Assembly (NCBI GenBank): GCA_947450475.1
Contig: CANFVK010000002.1
Location: 434,001-498,000, forward strand
Direction: 5' to 3'
DNA from: Bacteriovoracaceae bacterium
GTDB taxonomy: Bacteria; Bdellovibrionota; Bacteriovoracia; Bacteriovoracales; Bacteriovoracaceae
DNA: 64,000 nucleotides
A program made the position numbers and the translations under genes. The stretch's first letter is position 1. Every line of letters begins with the position of its first letter. Below the pieces are notes generated by a model, which worked only from the letters and a program-made list of their open reading frames with translations, searched no databases and was not told where the DNA came from. Below, in pieces: positions 34,541 to 43,258 of this stretch.

Positions 34541-34924
34541 TTAAAAAAATGACTTAAGAATTCCAACAAAAATCGCTAGCAACAAAATCATTGTTGGCAT
34601 AATCGTTAAACCAAATCCCAAACTGCGTTTTGCTGGATCTGCAATATACTTCTTGTAAAAAATTATTCGGCCAATAAAGAAAATAAATCCAATCGCTGCC
34701 ATAATCGCCGGATTCCAAAATTGAGCAGAGATGAGTAATGCTGGAATGAAGATAATTAGTTGTTCTAGAGTATTGGCGTGCACTCTAAAGTAACGCTCAA
34801 AATGTTCGTTGCCAGTTATTGCCGGAGCTTTGATATTGTATTGCTCACGAGCCTTACCTACCATCATTCCAAAGAAAATAAACTGCACAGCTACTAGCAC
34901 TATGATTAAATAGACTAAGTTCAT
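34541..34924 (-). CDS. MAPEG family membrane protein
   Basis: 127 aa with four predicted membrane helices. MAPEG signature: ITGNEHFERYFRVHANTLEQLIIFIPALLIS, with the E-R-x-x-R-x-x-x-N block, and RIIFYKKYIADPAKR. Members are membrane glutathione-dependent or eicosanoid-like enzymes; the bacterial substrate is unknown. It converges with rnpB across 9 nt and follows mutY by 14 nt. Confidence 0.9.
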   Translation of the reverse strand: MNLVYLIIVLVAVQFIFFGMMVGKAREQYNIKAPAITGNEHFERYFRVHANTLEQLIIFIPALLISAQFWNPAIMAAIGFIFFIGRIIFYKKYIADPAKRSLGFGLTIMPTMILLLAIFVGILKSFF

Positions 34925-34938
34925 GAAATTCTCCTGTT

Positions 34939-35991
34939 TTATTTTATTCTTTTTAGGACTTTAATCGAAGCCGTTGATAAATTCAATTTTTCATTTGGTA
35001 TTTTAAAGATGTAGTCAATATCAATACTTTTTGTCAGTCGTTTAAATTCAATTAAGTTCATCTCGACAATTTGATTTTCAATTGAATATTTTGTTATTCC
35101 AGTTTTAATCATATGAGTTTCTGTAAATTTTTTATTCCATTCTATTTTAGGATATTGCTTTAAACTGTCATCACTGGTTTCTAAAATAAAGCTTGGCAAT
35201 TCCCATTGACCACTGAGCCACTCATCATGATTTTTTTGATAAAAAAGAATTTTGTTTTTTTCTTTTACGACAACTCTAAGTAATTTTAGCGTGTGCTCTA
35301 AACTTGTTTTTTTATTTAAAATAGTTGGAAAATTCTCCGGTTTACCGCTACTAAAAGCAACGCAATCCCCTTTCAAAGGGCAAAGAGCACATGAGGCTTT
35401 TCTGGCTTGGCAAATAACTCGACCTAAATCCATTAATGATTCATTTAATTTTCGCGGGCCAATTTTTTCGATATCGTTAAGTATTTTTTTATTATTGAAA
35501 TCATTACTGATTTTTTTTTGCAATCTAATACCTTTAACGTCCTTATAACCAAAAAATCTCGCCAGCACTCTTTCCAAATTAGCATCAACTGCCAAAGCCC
35601 TCTTGTTTGCACCAATGGCAACTAGGGCATTGGCCGTATAGGGTCCGATCCCTTTTAGTTGTAATAATACAACTGATTCAACTGGAATTTTGCCTTGATG
35701 ATTTTGAACAATTTGAATGGCAAGATTTCTAAGGTTACGCGCTCTTCGATAATATCCTAAGCCTTTCCACGAAATGCATACTTCTTCTTCGCTGGCTTTA
35801 GCCAAATGCTCAATCGAGGGATAAGATTGCAAAAACTTTTCAAAATGATTAAGAACTGTTCCCACTGTCGTTTGTTGCAGCATGATTTCGGAAACGAGAG
35901 TAGTGTAAAGAGAACGATGTTTACGCCAAGGCAGCGAGGCGTATTGCAGGTTTGACCACTTAACCAATTCAGCAAAAGGAGATTTTGTCAT
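34939..35991 (-). CDS. mutY: A/G-specific adenine DNA glycosylase
   Basis: 350 aa. The N-terminal LPWRKHRSLYTTLVSEIMLQQTTVGTV block contains the catalytic Glu. The helix-hairpin-helix is LKGIGPYTANALVAIG, with the catalytic Asp in LAVDANLERVLARFFGY. The 4Fe-4S cluster is C-x6-C-x2-C-x5-C in CQARKASCALCPLKGDC. The C-terminal Nudix-like 8-oxoG recognition domain is present (LSGQWELPSF). It removes A opposite 8-oxoguanine. Confidence 0.95.
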   Translation of the reverse strand: MTKSPFAELVKWSNLQYASLPWRKHRSLYTTLVSEIMLQQTTVGTVLNHFEKFLQSYPSIEHLAKASEEEVCISWKGLGYYRRARNLRNLAIQIVQNHQGKIPVESVVLLQLKGIGPYTANALVAIGANKRALAVDANLERVLARFFGYKDVKGIRLQKKISNDFNNKKILNDIEKIGPRKLNESLMDLGRVICQARKASCALCPLKGDCVAFSSGKPENFPTILNKKTSLEHTLKLLRVVVKEKNKILFYQKNHDEWLSGQWELPSFILETSDDSLKQYPKIEWNKKFTETHMIKTGITKYSIENQIVEMNLIEFKRLTKSIDIDYIFKIPNEKLNLSTASIKVLKRIK

Positions 35992-36016
35992 GACAACATA
36001 TTAACTAAAAGTGAGG

Positions 36017-37615
36017 TTAATGACAAAGTCCATTCCAATTTTTCACTAACCCATCGGACAAAACTTTTTTCATTTCATTAGCGCAAACTGGCACATAGCT
36101 GTAATAGAGACTGCCCTGAGAAATTTTCTTCACAATCGCCCCCCCCTTACCAGGAACAAAAGCTGGGCATCCATAACTTCTTCCCATGACGGCATCTCCC
36201 CCTTCATTGTAACTTGCCTCATGCATGACCACCCCGCTTCCGAGAGCATCTTCATTAGTGCTAGATAAACCAATCAAGGTCATTTTATTGAAATTTTTTC
36301 CTTTAAAAAATCTTGGCGAACCAGATGAGGCTAAGTGTTCAGAAAATTCTAAATCACCAGTTTTAAAAAATCCTGGTCGAGTCATATTTTTTCTGGAACC
36401 CGCGGCATTGGTGCATTTATCAACCATTCCATCGTGATTTTGATCGCCTTCAGTTCCGCGTTCCGAACGTCCAGAGCCATGACTAACTTTGTCTTTTGAG
36501 ACCTCTCCGTTAGTTAAATCCAAAAGGTAGAATCGCTCTTTTCTCGAGTTCTGAGAATAATCAGCAATAGAAATATATCGCTCGTTAGAAAAATATGATT
36601 TTCGATTGCTGTAATAAGTAAGCGCTTGAAGCAATGGCACTTCGGGTACACCTTTGTCTAAAAACGATTTATAAAGAGAGCAAATCTTTCCATTTTCCGT
36701 ATTAACTTGAATGATGGGTTCTTTTTTTTCTTCTACTTTATTTTTTTCAGCTTGATCTTTTTTTGCTGGAGGAATTTCAGGTATGATTTTTCTAACACTG
36801 CTATTTAAGCTTCCAATTTGCTTATAAAAAGACTGCTCAAGAGGATCGCTTTTTTCATTACAGCTTCGAGCCTCTACTAGATTTACTTGCATCTGAATCA
36901 CTGGACAAGATTTATATTGGGGATGATCACTACAGAATTTTTTCATAGCAGTGACATTTTCGAGATACTGACGTCTGAAGATTTTATTATTTTTAAATTC
37001 AGCATAAATCTTTTCGATTTGATCTCTTGATTCGATAAAACATTTCTCAGAAATGTCATCCACTGACTTAAAGCTGATACACAGTCCCTTGCCTGATTCA
37101 CCTGGTCCAAAGAAGGCAGGGTTACAACGAAAGCGGTTATTGCCTCCGCAGTAATGAGGTTGATCATAAGTAATTCCCATTTTCTTTAAATCATCATCAT
37201 CAGCATTTTTCCAAGGCGCCGTGCATTTACCAGAAGACATTTTAGAAGGCCATCCTCCGTAGTAGCATAAATCAACTCCCTCTTTGGCCAGAGCTTCGCT
37301 AATTAAAAATGCTAAACGATGAATATCTTTTGGAATGTTTTGAGCGGATGATATTTTTCCCTCTACCGGAAAATTCGTTTCATGGCCTCTCTCTTTTTCA
37401 AATGCTTCAATCACTAGCAAAAGCGCATCGTGATATTGGGCAAAATGCTCAATAGAATTTGCAAACGGAGCTTCCGGATCAAGCACATCTTTATTCAGGG
37501 AGTAATATTCTAAAAAATCACTTTGAGATTCTGTTGCTTCTTTAGCGGCTAATAACCTAATGGGCCAAGCCGTTATGGTAATCAAACATAAACTAATGAT
37601 TATTTTTTTTAGCAT
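36017..37615 (-). CDS. Secreted YkuD_2-type murein L,D-transpeptidase-like protein
   Basis: 532 aa. A signal peptide (LKKIIISLCLITITAWPIRLLA), a Cys-rich N-terminal half of about 280 residues, a Lys/Glu linker (residues ~285-300), then a C-terminal YkuD_2-like domain: SIADYSQNSRKERFYLLDL, VSHGSGRS, MTRPGFFKTG, VVMHEASYN and GRSYGCPAFVPGKGG with the presumed catalytic Cys. Such enzymes act on peptidoglycan stem peptides outside the inner membrane. The large N-terminal half matches nothing I know. Last gene of the XRE-VWA-LDT operon; GGGA 8 nt upstream. Confidence 0.82.
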   Translation of the reverse strand: MLKKIIISLCLITITAWPIRLLAAKEATESQSDFLEYYSLNKDVLDPEAPFANSIEHFAQYHDALLLVIEAFEKERGHETNFPVEGKISSAQNIPKDIHRLAFLISEALAKEGVDLCYYGGWPSKMSSGKCTAPWKNADDDDLKKMGITYDQPHYCGGNNRFRCNPAFFGPGESGKGLCISFKSVDDISEKCFIESRDQIEKIYAEFKNNKIFRRQYLENVTAMKKFCSDHPQYKSCPVIQMQVNLVEARSCNEKSDPLEQSFYKQIGSLNSSVRKIIPEIPPAKKDQAEKNKVEEKKEPIIQVNTENGKICSLYKSFLDKGVPEVPLLQALTYYSNRKSYFSNERYISIADYSQNSRKERFYLLDLTNGEVSKDKVSHGSGRSERGTEGDQNHDGMVDKCTNAAGSRKNMTRPGFFKTGDLEFSEHLASSGSPRFFKGKNFNKMTLIGLSSTNEDALGSGVVMHEASYNEGGDAVMGRSYGCPAFVPGKGGAIVKKISQGSLYYSYVPVCANEMKKVLSDGLVKNWNGLCH

Positions 37616-37627
37616 CTTTACAATCCC

Positions 37628-38428
37628 TTACTTGCAAGATTTCGAAAAATCTCTGGCATAATCTACTAAATCATTTGCGCTAAAAGGTTTTACACCGTCG
37701 CCAATCAACTTAGCACCTCGCTCATCTAAAAACTCTTTCATTGCACTAGACATTTCATCCACATCTGTAACGATTAAAAGTTTTTTTGCTTCACTGCCTT
37801 TCATCCATTGAATAAGTTTTGACTCATCGTTGGTGCCATATGAAAGGCAGGCACTAGAAGTTTCACCGATTTCTTTGAGAGAAGTATTGTAGATTGATGC
37901 ACGAACTTTATCCTTACATCCTTCCATCACTTTTGTAAGAAAAGTTCGGCGGGCGCAGTAATCTGGATCTTTGTTGTAATCGACATTGCGAAGTGAAGAA
38001 GAGACATCAAACCAAATTTCAATTTCAGCATTTCGCCCCTTAGCTTTTTCTTTGCCACAATAAATATCGAAATAATTATTTTTATCACAATTGATCATGT
38101 TCGTTTCAACTGCATTAAACGTTTTGAGTTTTAAATCCGGATCACTGGCTACAGGCAAGGGGGCATTTTTAACGTTAGGTTTTTCAATAGGAGCTTTTTC
38201 CATATAACCATATTGAGGATGAAAACAACCTTCTCCCATGGGAATACATTTTTCATTTTCACTTTGAGCCAACATTTTAAATGCTTTTTGATTTTGATTT
38301 TTATCTAAGAGCTCCAGAAGCATCGAAACTTTTTGAGGCGATAAAAAAATCATTTCTATTTTAGCAGGTGTAGCCCAGCTGCTTTGGCAAAAAATGAGAA
38401 TAAGAAATAAAATATAAATATTTTTCAA
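37628..38428 (-). CDS. Secreted VWA-like (MIDAS) protein
   Basis: 266 aa. The start is TTG at 38428, overlapping the regulator's TGA (TTGA), with AAGGGA 8 nt upstream; this gives a clean signal peptide (IYILFLILIFCQSSWA). From residue ~135 the chain reads EIEIWFDVSSSLRNVD, a DxSxS metal-ion-dependent adhesion site, and later KLLIVTDVDEMSSAMKEF, both as in von Willebrand A domains. Several Cys suggest disulfides. It sits between an XRE regulator and a secreted L,D-transpeptidase-like gene (12 nt gap). Confidence 0.7.
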   Translation of the reverse strand: MKNIYILFLILIFCQSSWATPAKIEMIFLSPQKVSMLLELLDKNQNQKAFKMLAQSENEKCIPMGEGCFHPQYGYMEKAPIEKPNVKNAPLPVASDPDLKLKTFNAVETNMINCDKNNYFDIYCGKEKAKGRNAEIEIWFDVSSSLRNVDYNKDPDYCARRTFLTKVMEGCKDKVRASIYNTSLKEIGETSSACLSYGTNDESKLIQWMKGSEAKKLLIVTDVDEMSSAMKEFLDERGAKLIGDGVKPFSANDLVDYARDFSKSCK

Positions 38429-39009
38429 AGATCCATTCCCTTCATTTTAAAATACTGAAACATATTATTTCCCAAGTCGACAATAAGATCGCGCTCTTCT
38501 AATTTTAAATTTAAAAACTCTGTCATAAAGGCCCTTTGTCTAGGGGTTAAACTTTCGAGTTTTTCCCTAATACTCAATTCCGCACTTACTTTAGCCGGCT
38601 CTTCTTTGACTGCAGTTGGCTTCTTGGGCGCATTCGACTCTTCCCCTTTTTTCTCTTGCGCTGTAGCCGCCATAGGCCTGGACGTACTTGTCACAGTCTC
38701 ATTCTGGTAGAGCTCTTCCTCGTTTAATTCGTCTTTATAAAATTTAACCAGCCTAATAAAACGATCTGCAAAGTCCTCTTCGACAAAATCGATCATTTCA
38801 TGAAGTGGTATATTGAGTTTTGCTGTGATTTTAGCAATTAGCTGAGGATTTAATTCTGTCGATTTTTGGGAAAGAAAACGACTCATGGTCGAAACACCGA
38901 CATCGGTCTGTTCGGCCAAATCTTTTTGGGACATTGCACCTCGCACCTGCATATACTTGCGAACCACACCTAAAAACATTTCAACTCGTTCTTTTTTAAA
39001 CTCTGCCAT
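38425..39009 (-). CDS. XRE-family transcriptional regulator
   Basis: 194 aa. The N-terminal HTH spans residues ~10-75: MSQKDLAEQTDVGVSTMSRFLSQ, then NPQLIAKITAKLNIPLHEMI. A flexible Ala/Lys/Glu/Pro linker (residues ~105-140) leads to a helical C-terminal part (SLTPRQRAFMTEFLNLKLEERDLI). First gene of a three-gene operon, coupled by TTGA to the VWA-like gene, so it probably controls the operon. GGGG lies 5 nt before the ATG. Confidence 0.85.
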   Translation of the reverse strand: MAEFKKERVEMFLGVVRKYMQVRGAMSQKDLAEQTDVGVSTMSRFLSQKSTELNPQLIAKITAKLNIPLHEMIDFVEEDFADRFIRLVKFYKDELNEEELYQNETVTSTSRPMAATAQEKKGEESNAPKKPTAVKEEPAKVSAELSIREKLESLTPRQRAFMTEFLNLKLEERDLIVDLGNNMFQYFKMKGMDL

Positions 39010-39145
39010 GATTTCCCCAAACCGCTAAAGCTTTTAAACTATTATCGGATTGCAAAAATATTTCTTTATGCAATTTTATTACTTGACGCAAGCTGTCACT
39101 TTTGTTAATCTGATTGAGGAAAAACCTGAGTTAAACGGGGGATTA

Positions 39146-39574
39146 ATGGAAACGCTAACACTTTTTATCGATCAACTTTATAGCTTCGAACTAGGTTCAA
39201 GTCCTTACCAACACTTAGAGAAAAAGTCAATTGTATCAAATACATATAACGAAGTTACAGTTTCAGGAAGTCTTTTTGAAGAAGTGATATTTGAAGATGT
39301 CATTTTTGATCAATGCACTTTTTACGCTAATCATTTCAACCATTGCCTTTTTCTCAACTGCTTGTTTATTAATTGCAACTTCCAATTTACCAAGTTTTCA
39401 GATTGCAATTTTGAACTGACATCATGGGAGAATTGCTTGTGGGGATTGTCGGCCAGTCAAGATATCAAAAGCGAATCCCAGGCCGACCAAAAGCTCTTTA
39501 CCTTTGAGTCGACCGGAAGTCTTTCAGCGTCGACTTATATGAGCCTAGGAGAATTTTTGGCGCTCTCTATTTAA
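39146..39574 (+). CDS. Short pentapeptide-repeat-like protein
   Basis: 142 aa from the ATG at 39146, chosen because GGGGGA lies 4 nt upstream (the frame stays open to 39050 without a good site). Residues ~40-105 have F/L every five residues: SLFEEVIFEDVIFDQCTF, then NCLFINCNFQFTKFSDCNF, about 11 pentapeptide coils of a right-handed quadrilateral beta-helix. No signal peptide. Related short proteins include DNA-mimic gyrase protectors, but no function can be assigned. Confidence 0.72.
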   Translation: METLTLFIDQLYSFELGSSPYQHLEKKSIVSNTYNEVTVSGSLFEEVIFEDVIFDQCTFYANHFNHCLFLNCLFINCNFQFTKFSDCNFELTSWENCLWGLSASQDIKSESQADQKLFTFESTGSLSASTYMSLGEFLALSI

Positions 39575-39678
39575 ATCATTAAGCATCACCTAAGCCCTCA
39601 AGGATCTTAATTTTTTGGCATCTAACATGTCGAGGGTCACGTCTTTTCTTTGAATGTCATCAGGATGATGAATTCAGA

Positions 39679-39766
39679 GTGCTTTTATCCCATCCTGCGT
39701 GCAGGTTCGTTCAATTTTATGGACGGACCTGCACACCATCAAGCTTAGCTTTTTCGATAAAAGCAC
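39679..39766. repeat. 88-nt nested inverted repeat at the 3' end of nadB
   Basis: The outer arms GTGCTTTTATC (39679-39689) and GATAAAAGCAC (39756-39766) are an exact 11-bp inverted repeat. Inside them, 39699-39712 and 39721-39734 form a 14-bp stem (12 Watson-Crick pairs, two G-U on the plus strand) with an 8-nt A/T loop. The right outer arm includes the last nadB codons before its stop. Neither side has a U-tract, so it is not a textbook terminator. Confidence 0.65.
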
Positions 39767-41301
39767 CCAATGGATTGAGTATTTCGCCGAGAAGCAATCA
39801 GAACTTGTTGGCCAATTTCAACTGCATTTCTCAAACCAATCAAACCATCAACAAGCGAGGCGTCTTTATAAAAGCGATTTATTTCATCAGTGAGCTCGCG
39901 AAACATCGCCTCGGCGCGGGCCAAGCGATGATGAGAGCGAGTTAATCCGACATAGTTCCACATCGTTTGTTTTAGGGTTTGCCAGTCTTGATGAATGAGA
40001 GCGGTATCAACCATTTCTGTGCCATCAACCCAGTCTTTTATACACTCTGGCCGGTAATTTTTTTCAACTGAGATTTTTTCCAAAATATGGTTGGCGGCAA
40101 AAGTCCCAAAACTCATTCCCTCCAGCAAGGAGGTAGAGGCTAGGCGATTGGCGCCGTGTAAACCAGTACAAGCCACCTCTCCTACAGCGTATAGCCCTGG
40201 CAATGTGGTGAGGCCTACTAAATTTGTTTTTACTCCGCCACAAGTATAGTGAGCTGCTGGTACCACCGGAATGGCCGTGGTACTTATATCCACCTCGTGA
40301 TTGAGACAATGATGATAGATGGTGGGAAATCTATTTTTAATCCACCCTTCTTCCTTGTGAGAAATATCTAGGTAAACACAATCACTTTTGGTTTCAATTA
40401 ACTCCTCGGCGATTGCCCGGGCCACGACATCTCTAGGGGCTAATTCCAAATCAGCGTGATACTTTTTCATAAAGCGCTCACCGCTAGCATTGAGCAAGAC
40501 ACCACCTTCTCCCCTAACGGCTTCGCTAATCAGAAAGCGGCGCTGAGTGGCTCCAGCATAAAACGTGGTGGGATGAAATTGGATAAATTCCATATCGGTT
40601 AAAACCGCTCCTGCTCTTCGGGCCATAGCATGGCCATCTCCTCTAGCACCTTCGGTATTAGAGTGATGCAAATAGAGTGCGGAAATTCCACCTGTTGCTA
40701 AAATGGTAAATTTAGCCAACATCTTGTGAACCACTTTAGTTTCTTGATTAAAGACATAAGCTCCGAGCACTTTATTTTCTTCATAGCGTTGTTGAATGCT
40801 GAGCCCATGATGAAGAGCAGTCAGTAAATCGATGGCGGTATGTTTAGTAAAAAAAGTTACATTAGAGAAATTTGTTTTTAAATAATTTAGAAGGGTGATT
40901 TGAATTTCTTTTCCAGTGTAATCCCCCTTGTACAGAATACGCTCTTTGGAGTGAGCAGCTTCCTTGGTAAATTTTAAATTATTATCTTCATCTCTTTCAA
41001 ATTGAGTGCGAGCTTTGGTGATAAGCAAATCATCTAAAATCTCAGCGGAGCGAGTTGCCACCAATTGAGCTACCTCAACTGATGAGGTATCAGCACTGGC
41101 TTTTAAGATATCATCAACTAATGATTGCTCAGTGCCCTTGGCATAAATAATTCCTCCCTGGGCCCAAGAAGTATTGGTCAAACTTGGATCTTTTTCTCTA
41201 GTTACAATCCCAACACTTAATCCCGCTTCTGCCAATCGGGCGGCGGAGGACAATCCAGCAATTCCAGTTCCAACAATCAATACATCAAATTCAAAACTCA
41301 T
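39745..41301 (-). CDS. nadB: L-aspartate oxidase
   Basis: 518 aa from the ATG at 41301. FAD-binding VLIVGTGIAGLSSAARLAEAG starts the protein, followed by TNTSWAQGGI, ARGDGHAMARRAG, MEFIQFHPTTFY, PAAHYTCGGVKTN and GANRLASTSLLEGMSFG. It oxidises aspartate to iminoaspartate for quinolinate synthesis. The start overlaps the end of nadC by 11 nt. nadA is not in the window. The C-terminus is slightly shorter than in E. coli. Confidence 0.94.
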   Translation of the reverse strand: MSFEFDVLIVGTGIAGLSSAARLAEAGLSVGIVTREKDPSLTNTSWAQGGIIYAKGTEQSLVDDILKASADTSSVEVAQLVATRSAEILDDLLITKARTQFERDEDNNLKFTKEAAHSKERILYKGDYTGKEIQITLLNYLKTNFSNVTFFTKHTAIDLLTALHHGLSIQQRYEENKVLGAYVFNQETKVVHKMLAKFTILATGGISALYLHHSNTEGARGDGHAMARRAGAVLTDMEFIQFHPTTFYAGATQRRFLISEAVRGEGGVLLNASGERFMKKYHADLELAPRDVVARAIAEELIETKSDCVYLDISHKEEGWIKNRFPTIYHHCLNHEVDISTTAIPVVPAAHYTCGGVKTNLVGLTTLPGLYAVGEVACTGLHGANRLASTSLLEGMSFGTFAANHILEKISVEKNYRPECIKDWVDGTEMVDTALIHQDWQTLKQTMWNYVGLTRSHHRLARAEAMFRELTDEINRFYKDASLVDGLIGLRNAVEIGQQVLIASRRNTQSIGCFYRKS

Positions 41302-42163
41302 ATGAATCTCGGTTAATACGATTTTCGAGTGGCTTGATTTTAAGCGATAGATCCACATGGGGAGCACTATGAGTCAGGGCCCCTATGCTCAAGGCATCAA
41401 TTCCTTTTATAAAATATTCAGTGCAATTTGCTAAATTTATGCCACCAGAGATTTCATAGGTCATGCCTTTTGTTTTAAGACTCAGGGCTTGGCCAATCAT
41501 GGCAGAAGAAAAATTATCTAGCATTACATGCTCTACTCCTAAGTCAATCGCCATCGCCAATTCATCAAGTGAATGAATTTCAACTACAATGCTTTGGTAG
41601 TGAGTATGCATTTTTTGAAAAAAATCCCACGCGGGCTTAAGGCCTCCAAAATAACTTTTATGATTATCCTTAATCATCCATACATCGGATTGCGAAAAGC
41701 GATGATTGTATCCGCCTCCTACTCTAACGGCATATTTTTCAAGCGAGCGCATTCCTGGAACGGTTTTTCTCGTATCAAGTATTTTAATCCCGTGGGGCTT
41801 GGCCAATTCAGAAAACTTTTGGGTAAAACTAGCAATGGCACTAGCATGTTGAAGCAAATTTAAAGCCACTCGCTCACCCGATAAGGCTAAAGCAAAGGGA
41901 AGATTAAATGCGATAAGATCTCCTTCATGCATTTTCACACCTTCGTATTTTTTAAAGCTATGGTAATCCAGTTTTGCTCCAAGAAAATTAAAAGCTGCTA
42001 CAAAAAATGGCAAACCACACATGGTTAAATCACTTTTAATTTTTAATAGGCACTCCACAGGTGTCGCTGGCAATTCTCTAAGATAGAAAGCATTACCATG
42101 CAAATCATCCTCTTCAAAAAATCGACGGAGATCATCTTGAAGACTTTTTTCTAATAGATTCAT
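41291..42163 (-). CDS. nadC: Nicotinate-nucleotide pyrophosphorylase (carboxylating)
   Basis: 290 aa. Diagnostic blocks: ILDTRKTVPGMRSLEKYAVRVGGGYNHR, VEIHSLDELAMAIDLGVEHVMLDN, and YEISGGINLANC. It converts quinolinate and PRPP to nicotinate mononucleotide. The N-terminal dimerisation region is somewhat divergent (GLPFFVAAFNFLG). GAGAGG lies 6 nt before the ATG. Operon nadC-nadB. Confidence 0.93.
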   Translation of the reverse strand: MNLLEKSLQDDLRRFFEEDDLHGNAFYLRELPATPVECLLKIKSDLTMCGLPFFVAAFNFLGAKLDYHSFKKYEGVKMHEGDLIAFNLPFALALSGERVALNLLQHASAIASFTQKFSELAKPHGIKILDTRKTVPGMRSLEKYAVRVGGGYNHRFSQSDVWMIKDNHKSYFGGLKPAWDFFQKMHTHYQSIVVEIHSLDELAMAIDLGVEHVMLDNFSSAMIGQALSLKTKGMTYEISGGINLANCTEYFIKGIDALSIGALTHSAPHVDLSLKIKPLENRINRDSYEF

Positions 42164-42274
42164 TTTTTGCCTCTCATTTTTCGTCCATTACTGAACAAAA
42201 TTGTCTCGAACTTAACTATCTACCCCTGAAATCTCGAAGAGTTAAGAAGTTTTTAGCATCGAGAACTTTTCAAT

Positions 42275-43258
42275 ATGTTAGACATGAAATTTTTTGCCTT
42301 CATTACCCTCACAAGCGCACTGTTGCTCATTTTGATAGCACCCATACCAAAAAAGCCCCCTTTGTCCCAGACTTCAAAACCTTCTTGGCTAATTGAATAT
42401 AAAACCCATTTTATCGAAAGTTTTACCAACGCCAAAAATGGCCGACTCCTTTGGGGTTTTCTAACCGGAGACAAAAAAGGTGTCTCCCAGCAATTAATTA
42501 AAGATTTCAATCAACTTGAGCTTGGGTATTTGTTTTCCCCATCTGGTCTTCACTTGAGCGCATTTATAGCACTTTTGGGTCTAGTGATAAAAAGAGGTAT
42601 TTACTCTAAAAAAATTTCCCCCTTTATTAAGCTGACAACTTTGGCGGCTTATACTTTGCCATTTCTGGCAATCAAAAGAGTTGTTATTTTTAAACTACTT
42701 TTTTATCTCAAACAGCGATTCAAATTAAGAATTTCAACCCAGATGATTTTTTTTGCGACGTTTGCTCTCTCTTTGATTCTTGGTCACTTTCTCCAATCAC
42801 CGCAGAGCTTTGTGATGAGTTATCTTTTTGTAGGTACATTCATAGGACTTAAAGATTACTCAAAAATGACCCTTATCCTGGGATTAGCTTCTGGCCACCT
42901 GCTTTTAGCATTTTTCATGAAGAAGAATTTATCACTGCTAGCTCTAATTTTATCTCTACCTTTGATCGGCATTTCTTCACTATTAATCAGCTTGGGATAT
43001 TTATATTTATTAACGTTTAAAGGATTGGAGTTCAACTGGATTGAAAAGTTGGTCCAATATTTTTTGGCATTGATAAAAGAGATGTCAAAAATCTCCCATT
43101 CCTTTGAAAGCGAGCCAAAAATTTTAATTTTTGTGTTGGTCTGGCTTTTGTTGTTGAAACAAAAAAAAAGATATATTTGTATCACTCTTTTTCTTTGCGC
43201 TGGAAGTGCACTTGCCCCTAGCGTTTTTTATTCTGCAACATCGACATTAAAGCCTTAA
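42275..43258 (+). CDS. Minimal ComEC/Rec2-like membrane protein
   Basis: 327 aa with about 8 hydrophobic helices. Residues 60-100 match the signature region of the ComEC/Rec2 competence channel: GFLTGDKKGVSQQLIKDF, then QLELGYLFSPSGLHLSAFI (ComEC: 'f...Gl.HLlaiSGlHv'). Both the N-terminal OB-like domain and the C-terminal metallo-beta-lactamase domain of ComEC are missing, so it is under half the usual length. Divergent from nadC; its last 41 nt overlap the convergent HD-GYP-like gene. It may be a DNA-uptake channel core or have been repurposed. Confidence 0.68.
   Translation: MLDMKFFAFITLTSALLLILIAPIPKKPPLSQTSKPSWLIEYKTHFIESFTNAKNGRLLWGFLTGDKKGVSQQLIKDFNQLELGYLFSPSGLHLSAFIALLGLVIKRGIYSKKISPFIKLTTLAAYTLPFLAIKRVVIFKLLFYLKQRFKLRISTQMIFFATFALSLILGHFLQSPQSFVMSYLFVGTFIGLKDYSKMTLILGLASGHLLLAFFMKKNLSLLALILSLPLIGISSLLISLGYLYLLTFKGLEFNWIEKLVQYFLALIKEMSKISHSFESEPKILIFVLVWLLLLKQKKRYICITLFLCAGSALAPSVFYSATSTLKP

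Noticed and set aside
39050..39145. Longer start for the pentapeptide-repeat-like protein
   Set aside because: The ATG at 39146 has a GGGGGA site at good spacing; the upstream segment lacks one.
39679..39766. Integron attC site
   Set aside because: The nested arms look similar in outline, but the core GTTRRRY/RYYYAAC sites are absent.
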